The position numbers and the translations under genes were made by a program. The notes under the pieces were generated by a model. That model saw only the letters and a list, made by a program, of their open reading frames with translations. It ran no database searches and was not told where the DNA came from. A stretch of DNA of 46,430 bases from contig JBBTVY010000008.1 of NCBI GenBank assembly GCA_038063055.1, positions 1-46,430 of the forward strand, read 5' to 3'. Shown here one piece after another: positions 18,216 through 26,678 of this stretch. The DNA is from JACQKT01 sp038063055. Lineage in GTDB: Bacteria; Patescibacteriota; Minisyncoccia; UBA6257; 2-01-FULL-56-20. How positions within the stretch are numbered: position 1 is the first letter of the stretch; each line of letters opens with the position of its first letter.

Positions 18216-18468
18216 ATCCTGTTAGAAGCCGCGATTGCTGTTGCTCAATAACATAATATGTTTAATTATAGATATAGTCGTTGCCATAAAATAATTTCGC
18301 AGAATCGTCCCGTTAGAGATTAATCGACTATGTTTTACACGTATATGCTACAAAACAAAAATAAGTATTGGTATGCAGGATATGCTCACGATTTACGGAA
18401 ACGCTTTGTCGAAGCGTTTCCTGTCTCTAACGGGACTCGCATCGATCGCGATTTGCTTCTAACGGGAT
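18216..18468. repeat. Terminal-inverted-repeat element, copy C outer unit
   Basis: A 253-bp unit with imperfect ends ATCCTGTTAGAAGC (18216-18229) and GCTTCTAACGGGAT (18455-18468; 13 of 14 paired), each followed inward by CGCGAT. The ends resemble those of copies A and B in the ATCCCGTTAGA part but then differ (AGC against GACA). Its last two bases are again the AT of the next gene's ATG. The inner unit 18307-18436 lies within it. Confidence 0.7.
18307..18436. repeat. Terminal-inverted-repeat element, copy C inner (nested) unit
   Basis: About 130 bp with 13-bp perfect ends, GTCCCGTTAGAGA at 18307-18319 and its reverse complement at 18424-18436, of the GAGA type seen in copies A and B. A 10-bp-stem hairpin (GGAAACGCTT / AAGCGTTTCC, 18397-18421) sits directly inside the right end. 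The interior encodes a GIY-YIG-like fragment. Confidence 0.75.
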
Positions 18469-18470
18469 GA
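18330..18470 (+). pseudogene. GIY-YIG nuclease N-terminal fragment inside the repeat element
   Basis: From ATG 18330 a 46-residue frame begins MFYTYMLQNKNKYWYAGYAH followed by DLRKRF. This matches the start of small GIY-YIG endonucleases (YVY-LQS...YIGYT-DL-KRL). The similarity stops at the hairpin and right repeat end, after which the frame runs through the two repeat ends to a TGA overlapping the next gene's start. It lacks the rest of the nuclease domain (catalytic Arg/Glu helix), so it is a remnant. Confidence 0.6.
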
Positions 18471-20098
18471 AAAAAATATTGATAAGCAAAAAAGATTCCG
18501 TTCCGAAAGTCGTTGAAAAAATACTGGAGAGCGCGGAAAAAGAGATAATTCTCGTAATTTCTCCCAATTCCGAGCTCAAGGAGTCACTTTCGAATTTTGA
18601 ATTAATAAAAAGAGAAGCAGAAGCTGCAGGCAAGGAAATCCATATCGACTCTTCGGACGAGGAAGTCGTTGAAATGGCCGAGAAAGCGGATATCCAAACC
18701 GAACTTTCCGCGAATGGCAAGGATAGAAATTCGAGAATGATGTCGGATATAGTTTCTTTAAATCACGCCAAAAAAGAAAAACCGGGAACCGAACAACACC
18801 CTTCGGAGCCAGCCAGAAAGCTAAAAGTTGAAGAAAATAAATCCGGAGAATCTTTCTGGACGAAAGCCAAGGAAGAATCGCTCGCAAAAAAACAATTCGC
18901 CGAAAAAATCGGAGAACCGCCGCCGCAGGAAAAACACAAAAAGAGAGAACATCCCCGTTTCAGATGGAGGGCCGTCGCCTATCCGGTTTTAGCGGTTTTA
19001 ATTTTTGTCGCCGGGACGGGCTGGGCCGTCGGCGCCTTTTGGGGCAAGGCCGAAGTTTCGATCAGCTTCAAAAAAACCCCATGGCAATATAACGGCACGA
19101 TTACCGCCAGCAAAACTTTTTTGGAAATAGACGCCGCCAGGGGATATTTACCCGCGGAAGTTTTCAGGCAGCAAAAAAATGCCACGCGCCTTTTCCCGGG
19201 TTCGGGAACGGCTCAAGTTTCGCAGAAATCCACGGCCAATATTCTCATTTATAACGCGTACGGTTCTTCTAAACAGATGCTTGTCGCGAGCACCCGCTTT
19301 GCCGCTCCTGACGGAAAAATTTTCCGCTTGGACAGCCAAGTCGTTGTCCCCGGAGCAGGAATAAAAGACGGCAAAATAATTCCATCAAGCATTGAAGCGT
19401 CGGTAACGGCGGACAAAGCGGGAACCGATTATAACGTCGGTCCGTTCGACAAAATGACCATACCGGGCTTTAAAGGCACGCCGCGCTACGAAGGATTTTA
19501 CGGCGTTATGGCAAAACCGGCCACTGGCGGTTTCGTCGGGCAAAGACGGGTTGCCACCGACCAGGATATAGCTTCGGCAAAGGACAAAACCAGCCAGGGG
19601 CTCAAAGACGCGCTCCAAGGCGGTCTTTTGAATAACCGTCCGGAAAATTTCAATATTTTGGACGGCGCGTCGTCCGTCAACATAACCAAACTGAATGTCA
19701 ATAAATCGACCGACGATAACGGCAATTTCAGCGTTTTTGGCGAAGCGTCTTTCCAAGCAATAGGTTTTAAAAATGACGGCATTAAATCCCTCGTTGAATC
19801 GCTGATGTTGAAAGATTATCCGAATATGACCTTCACCGACTTAAAGCTGGATTACAAGAACGTGAAGTCGGATTTTGCCGCGGGACAGCTTACCTTCTCG
19901 GTTGCCGCGAACGGCGTTCTTGGACCCAAGTTTTCCGGGGATGACCTCAAATCAAAAATAGCAGGCAAACGTTTGGATGAAGCAAGAACCGCGGTCATCG
20001 GTCTTCCGGACGTCTCAAGCGCGAGAATTTCGCTTTGGCCGTTTTGGATGACAAAATTGCCCAAAAATCCGGACAAGATAAATGTAATCTGGAATTAA
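18467..20098 (+). CDS. Baseplate J-like single-pass membrane protein
   Basis: A 543-residue protein. Residues 1-75 form a small Rossmann-like domain (ILVISPNSELKESLSNFELI, then AGKEIHIDSSDEEVVEMAEKA). A long charged linker follows, with one membrane segment at about 170-188 (YPVLAVLIFVAGTGWAVGAF) and a large extracytoplasmic part. That part includes a region like phage/T6SS baseplate J proteins (TADKAGTDYNVGPFDKMTIPGF). Proteins of this layout are common in CPR genomes and often called baseplate-J-like; their role is unknown. The start codon is formed by the end of repeat copy C. The gene follows the FtsA-like gene. Confidence 0.6.
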   Translation: MKKILISKKDSVPKVVEKILESAEKEIILVISPNSELKESLSNFELIKREAEAAGKEIHIDSSDEEVVEMAEKADIQTELSANGKDRNSRMMSDIVSLNHAKKEKPGTEQHPSEPARKLKVEENKSGESFWTKAKEESLAKKQFAEKIGEPPPQEKHKKREHPRFRWRAVAYPVLAVLIFVAGTGWAVGAFWGKAEVSISFKKTPWQYNGTITASKTFLEIDAARGYLPAEVFRQQKNATRLFPGSGTAQVSQKSTANILIYNAYGSSKQMLVASTRFAAPDGKIFRLDSQVVVPGAGIKDGKIIPSSIEASVTADKAGTDYNVGPFDKMTIPGFKGTPRYEGFYGVMAKPATGGFVGQRRVATDQDIASAKDKTSQGLKDALQGGLLNNRPENFNILDGASSVNITKLNVNKSTDDNGNFSVFGEASFQAIGFKNDGIKSLVESLMLKDYPNMTFTDLKLDYKNVKSDFAAGQLTFSVAANGVLGPKFSGDDLKSKIAGKRLDEARTAVIGLPDVSSARISLWPFWMTKLPKNPDKINVIWN

Positions 20099-20141
20099 AA
20101 CTGGAGTTGATATATAATTACTCCCGATTATTCCGACTACG

Positions 20142-20666
20142 ATGATTACTGACAAAGTTTTTAAGGGTAATTTTTTGAATTCTCCTCTGGCAAGACAAAC
20201 CGCATGGTTTTTTGGCTTGTTCAGTTTTGTCGGCTTTGCGGATTCTTTATATCTCACGATAGAACATTACAACGGGGCTTCGGTTAACTGCGTTATAACG
20301 TCGGGGTGTGACAAGGTTTTGTCGAGCGAATACGCGGTAATGTTCGGAGTGCCGTTGCCGCTCATTGGCGTGATTTATTATTTATCCGTTTTTTCGTTGA
20401 TTATGTTTTTTCTTTTCACGCATTCTGAAAAATTTTTTAAAGCGGCGCTTCTTTTGTCTCCCATAGGTTTTTTGGCATCGGCATATTTCGTTTACCTTCA
20501 GGTTTTTGTAATAAAATATGTTTGTTTTTACTGCATGATTTCGGCGGCTTCTGCCACAGCCCTTTTTCTGGCGGCCTGTTTTTTATTTTTTAAAGCAAAG
20601 AAAAGCGGAAAAGAAACTTTTTCGCCGATCTCGAAAAATCTGGTTCAGCCAGAAAAAGTGAAATGA
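20142..20666 (+). CDS. Vitamin K epoxide reductase (VKOR) family membrane protein
   Basis: Reoxidises disulfide-forming partners at the membrane using a quinone. The 174 residues show four to five hydrophobic segments, the loop cysteines C50 and C56 (VNCVITSGCDKVLSSEYAVMFGVPLPLIG region) and the redox CxxC C128-F-Y-C131. No DsbA-like partner is fused or adjacent. Several cysteine-containing secreted proteins here could be clients; that is inference. A TATAAT at about 20112 lies 30 nt upstream. Confidence 0.88.
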   Translation: MITDKVFKGNFLNSPLARQTAWFFGLFSFVGFADSLYLTIEHYNGASVNCVITSGCDKVLSSEYAVMFGVPLPLIGVIYYLSVFSLIMFFLFTHSEKFFKAALLLSPIGFLASAYFVYLQVFVIKYVCFYCMISAASATALFLAACFLFFKAKKSGKETFSPISKNLVQPEKVK

Positions 20667-20679
20667 TACCGGCGTTCAA

Positions 20680-21366
20680 ATGAACAAAATAGCCATACTT
20701 TTAAGCGGAGTTCCGGGAAGTGGCAAAACAACGCAAGCCAATTTTTTGGCGGACAAATTGGGAATGATAAATTTCGATACCGGAAAATATCTCGAAAAAA
20801 TTCTTCACGACCCGGCAAACAAAAATAATAAAATCATGGCCAGAGAAAGAAAAAATTTTGACGGTGGACGCCTGGTGACGCCGAGTTTCGTCGTAGATGT
20901 CATTAAAAAAGAAATTATTCACATATCCAAAGCCGGCTGGGGGGTTGTTTTCAGCGGTTCGCCGCGAACGGCCTATGAGGCGGAAAAACTTCTGCCGTTT
21001 CTCGAAAAGCTTTACGGAAAAAAGAATATATACTCTTTTTTCATTGATGTGCCGCTTGCGGAATCGGTCAAAAGAAATTCAAGACGTTTTGTGTGCAGTT
21101 TTTGCGGCGCGCCCCTTTTAACAAAGTATTATCCTTCGAAAAAACCAAAGTTTTGTCCGATTTGCGGCGGAAGTCTTTATAAGCGTACGCTGGACAACCC
21201 GGTTTCCATAAAAATCCGCCACGAAGAATACAGAAATCGCACCAAGCCGATTTTTGATGTAATAAAATACCACGGCTACAAAGTAAGAAAAATAGACGGA
21301 CGTCCCGCACCCTATAAAGTATTTCAAAAAATAAATGCCTATTTTAAAAACGGAAAAAGAAATTGA
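20680..21366 (+). CDS. adk: Adenylate kinase-like nucleotide kinase with zinc LID
   Basis: Interconverts AMP, ADP and ATP. The P-loop is GVPGSGKTT at residues 10-18, the NMP-binding parts are NFDTGKYLEK and VFSGSPRTAYEAEKL, and the LID carries four cysteines (C139, C142, C159, C162) typical of zinc-type Adk. The FDTGKYL and SGSPRT sequences differ from the classical STGDLLR and DGFPRT, so the enzyme is divergent and specificity for AMP is not certain. It overlaps map by 32 bp; adk-map pairing is widespread in bacteria and supports the call. Confidence 0.8.
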   Translation: MNKIAILLSGVPGSGKTTQANFLADKLGMINFDTGKYLEKILHDPANKNNKIMARERKNFDGGRLVTPSFVVDVIKKEIIHISKAGWGVVFSGSPRTAYEAEKLLPFLEKLYGKKNIYSFFIDVPLAESVKRNSRRFVCSFCGAPLLTKYYPSKKPKFCPICGGSLYKRTLDNPVSIKIRHEEYRNRTKPIFDVIKYHGYKVRKIDGRPAPYKVFQKINAYFKNGKRN

Positions 21367-22096
21367 GATTATGGCCGAGGCGGGAAAACGCCTTGCCTCA
21401 ATCCTCGAAATCTCGGCCAAAAATATCTGCGTCGGAATGAAAACGATGGAAATAGACGAGATGAGCAACAAGTTGATAAAGGAAGCCGGATGCGAACCGG
21501 CTTTTTTGAATTATCGACCGCACGGCGCCAAAAAGTCATATCCGGCCACGGCCTGCGTTTCGGTCAACGACACCGTGGTGCACGGAATACCTTCCGATTA
21601 TATTATTAAAGACGGCGACCTGGTGAAGGTTGATTTGGGCTTGAGGCACAAGGGATTTTTCGTAGATTCCGCGGTTACAGTCGGCGCGGGCGAAATGAAC
21701 GCAGATAAAAAAAAGCTGATTGAAACGACAAAAAAGGCGCTTGAATTGGGCATAAAGGAAGCGTGGCCGGGGAAAACTCTCGGCGACATCGGTTTCGCCA
21801 TAGAAAATTTCGTAAAGGTCGGCGGTTTTTCCGTCGTTGATCTTTTGACCGGACACGGCATCGGACGCGACCTTCACGAAGAACCCCACGTTTATAATTT
21901 CGGCTGCAGAGGAGAAGGCGATATACTGAAGCTAGGCATGGTTATTGCCATAGAGCCGATGGTAGCCGCGGGCAAAGGAAAATTGAAACAGCTCGACGAC
22001 GACAGCTTCGCCACCGCCGATGGTTCTTTATCGGCCCATTTTGAGCACACGGTGGCGATAACTAAAAATGGACCGATAGTTTTAACTAAAATTTAA
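21335..22096 (+). CDS. map: Methionine aminopeptidase, type I
   Basis: Removes the initiator methionine from new proteins. The 253 residues contain the five metal ligands in conserved settings: D in KVDLGLRHKGFFVD and SAVTVG, H in LTGHGIGRDLHEEPHV, E in VIAIEPMV and E in HFEHTVAIT. The start ATG at 21335 lies within the end of adk (32-bp overlap), so translation is probably coupled. GT2 follows 3 bp after the stop. Confidence 0.95.
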   Translation: MPILKTEKEIEIMAEAGKRLASILEISAKNICVGMKTMEIDEMSNKLIKEAGCEPAFLNYRPHGAKKSYPATACVSVNDTVVHGIPSDYIIKDGDLVKVDLGLRHKGFFVDSAVTVGAGEMNADKKKLIETTKKALELGIKEAWPGKTLGDIGFAIENFVKVGGFSVVDLLTGHGIGRDLHEEPHVYNFGCRGEGDILKLGMVIAIEPMVAAGKGKLKQLDDDSFATADGSLSAHFEHTVAITKNGPIVLTKI

Positions 22097-22099
22097 ATC

Positions 22100-22858
22100 A
22101 TGACAAAACCGTTCCTATCTATAATCATTCCGGCTTATAATGAATCCGAACGTCTGCCGCTGACTTTGGTGGACATAGACAAGCGTTTGAGCGCCGCGAA
22201 ATATTCATACGAGATAATCGTAGTTAACGACGGTTCCACTGACAATACCGCCGAGGTAGTCCAAAAAATGTCGGCGGCAATAAAAAATCTTAAACTCATC
22301 GACAACAGAACCAATCAGGGGAAGGGCGGCGTCGTAAAACAGGGAATGCTTCTTGCAAAAGGGGAATACAGGCTTTTTACCGATGCCGACAATTCCACGT
22401 CAGTAGACCATTTCGATAAAATGTTGCCGTACTTCCTCCGCTCGGCCGAGGAAAACGAATGCTTCGACGTAGTCATAGGCTCACGCGCGGTGAAGGGCAG
22501 CCGTCTCGAGCCGCCTCAGCTGTTTTACAGGCAACTTCTCGGGAAGCTCAGCAATATAATCATACAGATAGTAAACGTTCCAGGTATTTGGGACACTCAA
22601 TGCGGATTCAAGGTTTTCACGGAAAAAGCGGCCGAGAAAATATTCGGCGTTTCAAAAATAAACGGCTGGGGTTTTGACATCGAGGCGCTCGCGCTGGCGA
22701 GGCATTTTGGCTATCGCATAAAGGAAGTTCCGGTGCATTGGGTAAATAGCGCCAAGTCCCACGTAAAACTCTCCGCTTACTTGAAAACTTTCGTCGAGAA
22801 CGTTAAAATCCGCTGGTGGATAATAATCGGCGCTTACGAAGAAAGCACGAAATCATAA
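22100..22858 (+). CDS. Family 2 glycosyltransferase (polyprenyl-phosphate hexosyltransferase-like)
   Basis: A 252-residue GT-A fold enzyme resembling dolichyl-phosphate beta-glucosyltransferase (ALG5) and bacterial polyprenyl-phosphate sugar transferases. It has SIIIPAYNESERLPLTL, IVVNDGSTDNTAEVV, RTNQGKGGVVKQGM, the DxD-like LFTDADNS, and IWDTQCGFKVF followed by GWGFDIEALALA. There is no C-terminal membrane helix pair. It may make the lipid-linked sugar donor used by the GT39 enzyme at 7350-9302, an inference from family roles. It is essentially contiguous with map. Confidence 0.85.
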   Translation: MTKPFLSIIIPAYNESERLPLTLVDIDKRLSAAKYSYEIIVVNDGSTDNTAEVVQKMSAAIKNLKLIDNRTNQGKGGVVKQGMLLAKGEYRLFTDADNSTSVDHFDKMLPYFLRSAEENECFDVVIGSRAVKGSRLEPPQLFYRQLLGKLSNIIIQIVNVPGIWDTQCGFKVFTEKAAEKIFGVSKINGWGFDIEALALARHFGYRIKEVPVHWVNSAKSHVKLSAYLKTFVENVKIRWWIIIGAYEESTKS

Positions 22859-22933
22859 GCATTAAATCCTAAACAAACCACAATAATCAAACCCCAAATT
22901 TTAAACGTTATTGAGATTTAGAATTTAAAAACT

Positions 22934-23398
22934 ATGGACAAATACTATTTAACCAAAGAACGCCTGGAAGAATTAAAAAAAGAACTTGAAGTTCTGAAGG
23001 ACCAAAAACGCCGCGAAGTAGCCGACAGGCTCAAGCAGGCGAAAGAATTCGGCGACCTTTCCGAAAATTCAGAATACAGCGAAGCCCGCGAAGAGCAGAG
23101 CAGGGTTGAAACGCGCATATCCGAACTAGAGGACATATTAAAAAAAGCGGTAATTATAAAGAATGAAAAAATCGGCAACGGCGAAAGCGTGGTTATAGGT
23201 TCAACAGTCGCTGTCAGAAAAGACGGCCAGGTTTTCACTTACCGCATAGTTGGTTCGAACGAAGCCAAACCTGAAGAAGGGAAAATTTCCAACGAATCGC
23301 CGCTCGGTTGCGCTTTTTTGGACAAGAAAGTTGGAGAGAGCGTTACTGTGGCGTCTCCCGGCGGAAAAGCGGATTATCAGATAATGAAAATTGAGTAG
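22934..23398 (+). CDS. greA: Transcription elongation factor GreA
   Basis: Stimulates transcript cleavage in backtracked RNA polymerase. The 154 residues show the N-terminal coiled coil (YLTKERLEELKKELEVLK, then GDLSENSEYSEAREEQ with the acidic tip) and the C-terminal FKBP-like domain (VVIGSTVAVRKDG, ISNESPLGCAFL). An AT-rich spacer of TAAATCC-like words precedes it. greA is often next to lysS; here the pair is separated by the 4.7-kb duplicated protease cassette. Confidence 0.95.
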   Translation: MDKYYLTKERLEELKKELEVLKDQKRREVADRLKQAKEFGDLSENSEYSEAREEQSRVETRISELEDILKKAVIIKNEKIGNGESVVIGSTVAVRKDGQVFTYRIVGSNEAKPEEGKISNESPLGCAFLDKKVGESVTVASPGGKADYQIMKIE

Positions 23399-23502
23399 AA
23401 TATTAACTGACAGTTCGAATTTTTGTCGAAGAACATAACTTGCGCCGGGTTTTGGTTGGCGCGCTTTGTATTTTTGACAATGACGTGTGGTATTATTGTT
23501 TA

Positions 23503-25758
23503 ATGATGGATCGGTCATTCGCTGGGCGGTCTTTCCGTAGAGGACCTTTTGTGGCGCTTCTGTTTTTGGGAGCGTTTTTTGTTTTTTTACAGACGGGCGT
23601 TGTTCGCGCCGCAAGTTTCCAGGTAGATACCAACGGTACCCTTACCGCCAACCTCCTCTCCTACTACGCGACGGAAAACGCCAATGATTCTTACGCATCA
23701 AATAATTTGACGGCTAACGGGGACACTTCTTTTGTTGCGGGCAAAGTGAATAACGCTGCAAGCTTTGACGGCACGAACGACAATCTTGACGGAGGAAACA
23801 CATTCGCTTTTGAAAAAACAGATCATTTTTCTTTCTCTGTGTGGGTAAATAAAAATTCGGGAGGACCTTTTCCTATATCTAAAATGAATGCTACAAACGA
23901 TAACGGCTGGCTTCTCCAATGGCAGGGGTCGGGTGGAGGAAATCACTTTGTATTTCATTTAGGTAATTCGGCTTCAAATAAAATACAGGTTACCACTAAT
24001 AACGTTTTTAGCAGTACCGGAACCTGGTATCACGTTGTCGTTACCTATGACGGTTCGGCAACTGCGGCCGGAGTGCATATTTATGTTAACGGAACAGACC
24101 AAACCCTTACTACAAATGTCGACGCTTTAACCTTGAGTACGGTTTTTACCAATGCTTTCCGAATAGGAGAAAGTTCTGACGGAATAGGAGATATGAACGG
24201 ACTTATTGACGAAGTTGGAATTTGGAACAAAGTTCTTTCATCGCAGGAAATAGCTGATTTATATAACAGTAATTCCGGGGATCAGTTCTTCGCGGGGCCG
24301 CATATTTCTGGTACGCTGGGGCAATACAAGTCAGATGCCACGACAACCATCGCAATGGGCGGAAAAACCGACGAAACAACCGTGGTTTTCGGCGCCAATA
24401 TCAGCGCCGCGAGTTCAAGCGGCTCGGCGCAATTGCAGGTAGAGGTAAAACCGGCAGGGACTTACTTTACCAACACATCCACGACGACTAGCGGCTCTGT
24501 TTCATCGGGCGGTTATGCCACGACAAGCGTGAGTAATTTATCGCCTGGTGTCAGTTATCATTGGCAGGCAAGAGTGCTTGACGGCACGGGGGCGACGTCC
24601 TCGTGGCAGTACGCATTTCCCGGCGATACCTCCTCGTCCATTGATTTCATTGTCGATCCCGAGAGAAGTGCGTATTTTAACGGCTCTTCCGCATGGAAGT
24701 GGCCAGCGACGAATCTCGGTTTCAATTCTACTAATCCGTTCACGATAGAGTTTTTTTATAAGACTGAAGCAACTAGTTCTATGCAATTTATAGACACTCG
24801 TACCGGCGATAAAAATGGATTCGCGCTATGGAGGGATTCCAGCGGGGTTAATTTTTCTCTGAACTGTGATAATTCGACTACCACTATACGGGTAGCTGGA
24901 GCAGGGAGCGTAATAAATCGTATCAATCCTAATACCGGCGGCGTGTACAATGAGTGGCACCACGTTGCGATTACAAAGGGCACTACCGCTTCATCGACGG
25001 ACGCGTTCAAATTGTATGTTGACGGCGGACAGCAAACAAGCGACAAATGTTATACCTCAACCAGTACAGACTCAATCTGGATTGGCGGCAATCCTTCCTC
25101 CTCCATCGGTTTGTTCAACGGCAACATTGACGAGGTAAGAATTTGGAACACGGAAAGGTCATCTTCGAGCATTGAAACATACAGCGGCCAAGAGGTAACT
25201 TCCACAAGTAGCGGACTGAAGGGTTACCGGCGGTTCAATGCGACTTCGACTGACCTTGTAACAGGCAATGCAACCTCTGGGCAAAGTGGTAGTCCGACAT
25301 TCTCGACTTCGACACCGTTCGGACATTTTATTTTGAATCAAACAACTTACACGACATCGGTGAATACAAGCACCCGCGAATTGAAATGGCATGCCTCTAC
25401 AACCTACTCAACCGAGTGGTTAAATGCTATTTCTGCCTGGAATGCATTGGGGAAAATCACTTTTGCTTCAACTACTCCTTCAAGTACCGCGTATTTGAAG
25501 GTGGTTGATATAGATGAACCCGACCAAGATTTTACAGGTCGATGGGCCTACTTTCTCGACCCGGATCAGCTTCAATTCAACCTACCAAAGTTGGTAGGTG
25601 GCACATCTTCTTCAACCCAGAAAACCGCCACTCACGAACTCGGACATGCGTTGGGACTGGATCACAGCTTCTTCGGAAATGTGATGTATTACATACAGAC
25701 GACGCAAACTTGGCTTGGTAATCACGACGTAGGAGATTTCAACTACTTTTGGCCGTAG
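23503..25758 (+). CDS. Secreted multi-domain LamG / zinc metalloprotease (metzincin-like)
   Basis: From ATG 23503 the 751-residue product has a signal peptide (FVALLFLGAFFVFLQTGVVRAAS). A first LamG-type lectin-like domain runs from about residue 45 to 255 (SFDGTNDNLDGG ... GLIDEVGIWNKVLSSQEIADL), then a fibronectin-like stretch and a second LamG domain (IDEVRIWNTERSSS). The C-terminal protease has the zinc motif HELGHALGLDH and a following FFGNVMYY, possibly the Met-turn. It is probably exported and binds and cuts glycans or proteins outside the cell. Serine- and threonine-rich linkers are frequent. The in-frame start at 23440 would disrupt the signal peptide. TATTAT at 23491-23496 lies 6 nt before the chosen ATG. 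Confidence 0.82.
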   Translation: MMDRSFAGRSFRRGPFVALLFLGAFFVFLQTGVVRAASFQVDTNGTLTANLLSYYATENANDSYASNNLTANGDTSFVAGKVNNAASFDGTNDNLDGGNTFAFEKTDHFSFSVWVNKNSGGPFPISKMNATNDNGWLLQWQGSGGGNHFVFHLGNSASNKIQVTTNNVFSSTGTWYHVVVTYDGSATAAGVHIYVNGTDQTLTTNVDALTLSTVFTNAFRIGESSDGIGDMNGLIDEVGIWNKVLSSQEIADLYNSNSGDQFFAGPHISGTLGQYKSDATTTIAMGGKTDETTVVFGANISAASSSGSAQLQVEVKPAGTYFTNTSTTTSGSVSSGGYATTSVSNLSPGVSYHWQARVLDGTGATSSWQYAFPGDTSSSIDFIVDPERSAYFNGSSAWKWPATNLGFNSTNPFTIEFFYKTEATSSMQFIDTRTGDKNGFALWRDSSGVNFSLNCDNSTTTIRVAGAGSVINRINPNTGGVYNEWHHVAITKGTTASSTDAFKLYVDGGQQTSDKCYTSTSTDSIWIGGNPSSSIGLFNGNIDEVRIWNTERSSSSIETYSGQEVTSTSSGLKGYRRFNATSTDLVTGNATSGQSGSPTFSTSTPFGHFILNQTTYTTSVNTSTRELKWHASTTYSTEWLNAISAWNALGKITFASTTPSSTAYLKVVDIDEPDQDFTGRWAYFLDPDQLQFNLPKLVGGTSSSTQKTATHELGHALGLDHSFFGNVMYYIQTTQTWLGNHDVGDFNYFWP
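25222..25379. repeat. 158-bp near-identical repeat, copy 1 (partner at 26721-26878)
   Basis: The stretch before the protease domain is the same as 26721-26878 except for one C/T difference as read. Upstream it stops abruptly; downstream the two genes are clearly diverged although still homologous. This uneven identity points to recent recombination or gene conversion. Confidence 0.85.
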
Positions 25759-25806
25759 ATTACAGAAGTCGAAAACAATAACGCAAAATGTTAAGATTGC
25801 ATAAAC

Positions 25807-26667
25807 ATGACTAAGCCAATTTTGTTCGTAGGGGGTATTATTATCGTAATCGTAACTATAAGCACCGGCGCCTACTTTTACTTCCACAGAGTTCCCACAT
25901 TAAATGTTATTGAGAATATTCCTGTCAGCGGCGAACAAGAAGCAATACAATCTTCCGGTGAAACACCTGGAATTGCGCAGGAGGCAACATCACCGAACAA
26001 AGCGGAAAAGAGTGGGCCGTTGGTTGTGAGAGAAATCCATCAGGAGTGGGCCGCGAATTATGCTGACAACAAAATTTTGGTTGGTAGTTCCCACAATGTA
26101 TTTGTGGGAAAAATCATTGAGCAGGCCGGAAACAAAAGTCGTAGCGGGCCAGAAACACAATTTGTCGCAGACGTTTTGTATAACATTAAGGGCGATCTAC
26201 AAGGAAAAATTATCATTAACCAACCGGGTGGTTATATAGACGGAGTGCTTTACGTTGTTGGCGGTGTAAACTATGGCGATCTCTTGGTTCCGGCTGACCG
26301 CCCGGAAGCTGGCTACATGCTCCAACCGGGATGGACATATCTTTTGGCCACGAGGTATAGCGAAAAGGAAAAATGGTATACAGTAAACTCTTTTCCGCGC
26401 GTGACAAAAGTAACCAGCGAAAATCCTAATTTATCAAATGCTCAATTGCGAGAGTTAGCTGAGAACGACCCAAGCGTGAAGGCCTTATTGGAAGCCTATC
26501 CCAACGAATCATTACTAGCCTCGGATATTGCCCGCAATGATACCAAAAATTCTTTCCAATCCCTCTCCCCTGAAGAAAAACAGACGGTGTACGACAGAAT
26601 ATCTGTGTTTTCTCCACTCCCACCGTCTCCGGTACCGACTTCCACTCCAACATCTACGAATCAATAG
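25807..26667 (+). CDS. Membrane-anchored protein of unknown function, copy 1
   Basis: Not recognised. The 286 residues start with one hydrophobic segment (ILFVGGIIIVIVTISTGAYFYF) that should anchor it with its bulk outside the membrane. A conserved core follows (VREIHQEWAANYAD, VGKIIEQAGN, NIKGDLQGKIIINQPGGY, DGVLYVVGG, WTYLLATRY), then a proline/threonine-rich C-terminal tail. A diverged copy occurs at 27299-28135. It always follows a protease gene, so a shared function such as inhibitor, receptor or partner of the protease is possible. The core has a beta-rich look, but no catalytic motif is visible. Confidence 0.6.
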   Translation: MTKPILFVGGIIIVIVTISTGAYFYFHRVPTLNVIENIPVSGEQEAIQSSGETPGIAQEATSPNKAEKSGPLVVREIHQEWAANYADNKILVGSSHNVFVGKIIEQAGNKSRSGPETQFVADVLYNIKGDLQGKIIINQPGGYIDGVLYVVGGVNYGDLLVPADRPEAGYMLQPGWTYLLATRYSEKEKWYTVNSFPRVTKVTSENPNLSNAQLRELAENDPSVKALLEAYPNESLLASDIARNDTKNSFQSLSPEEKQTVYDRISVFSPLPPSPVPTSTPTSTNQ

Positions 26668-26678
26668 CTAACGCAAAG

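Noticed and set aside
23440..23502. N-terminal extension of the LamG protease from ATG 23440
   Set aside because: It places 21 extra residues before a clear signal peptide and would include the -10 box.
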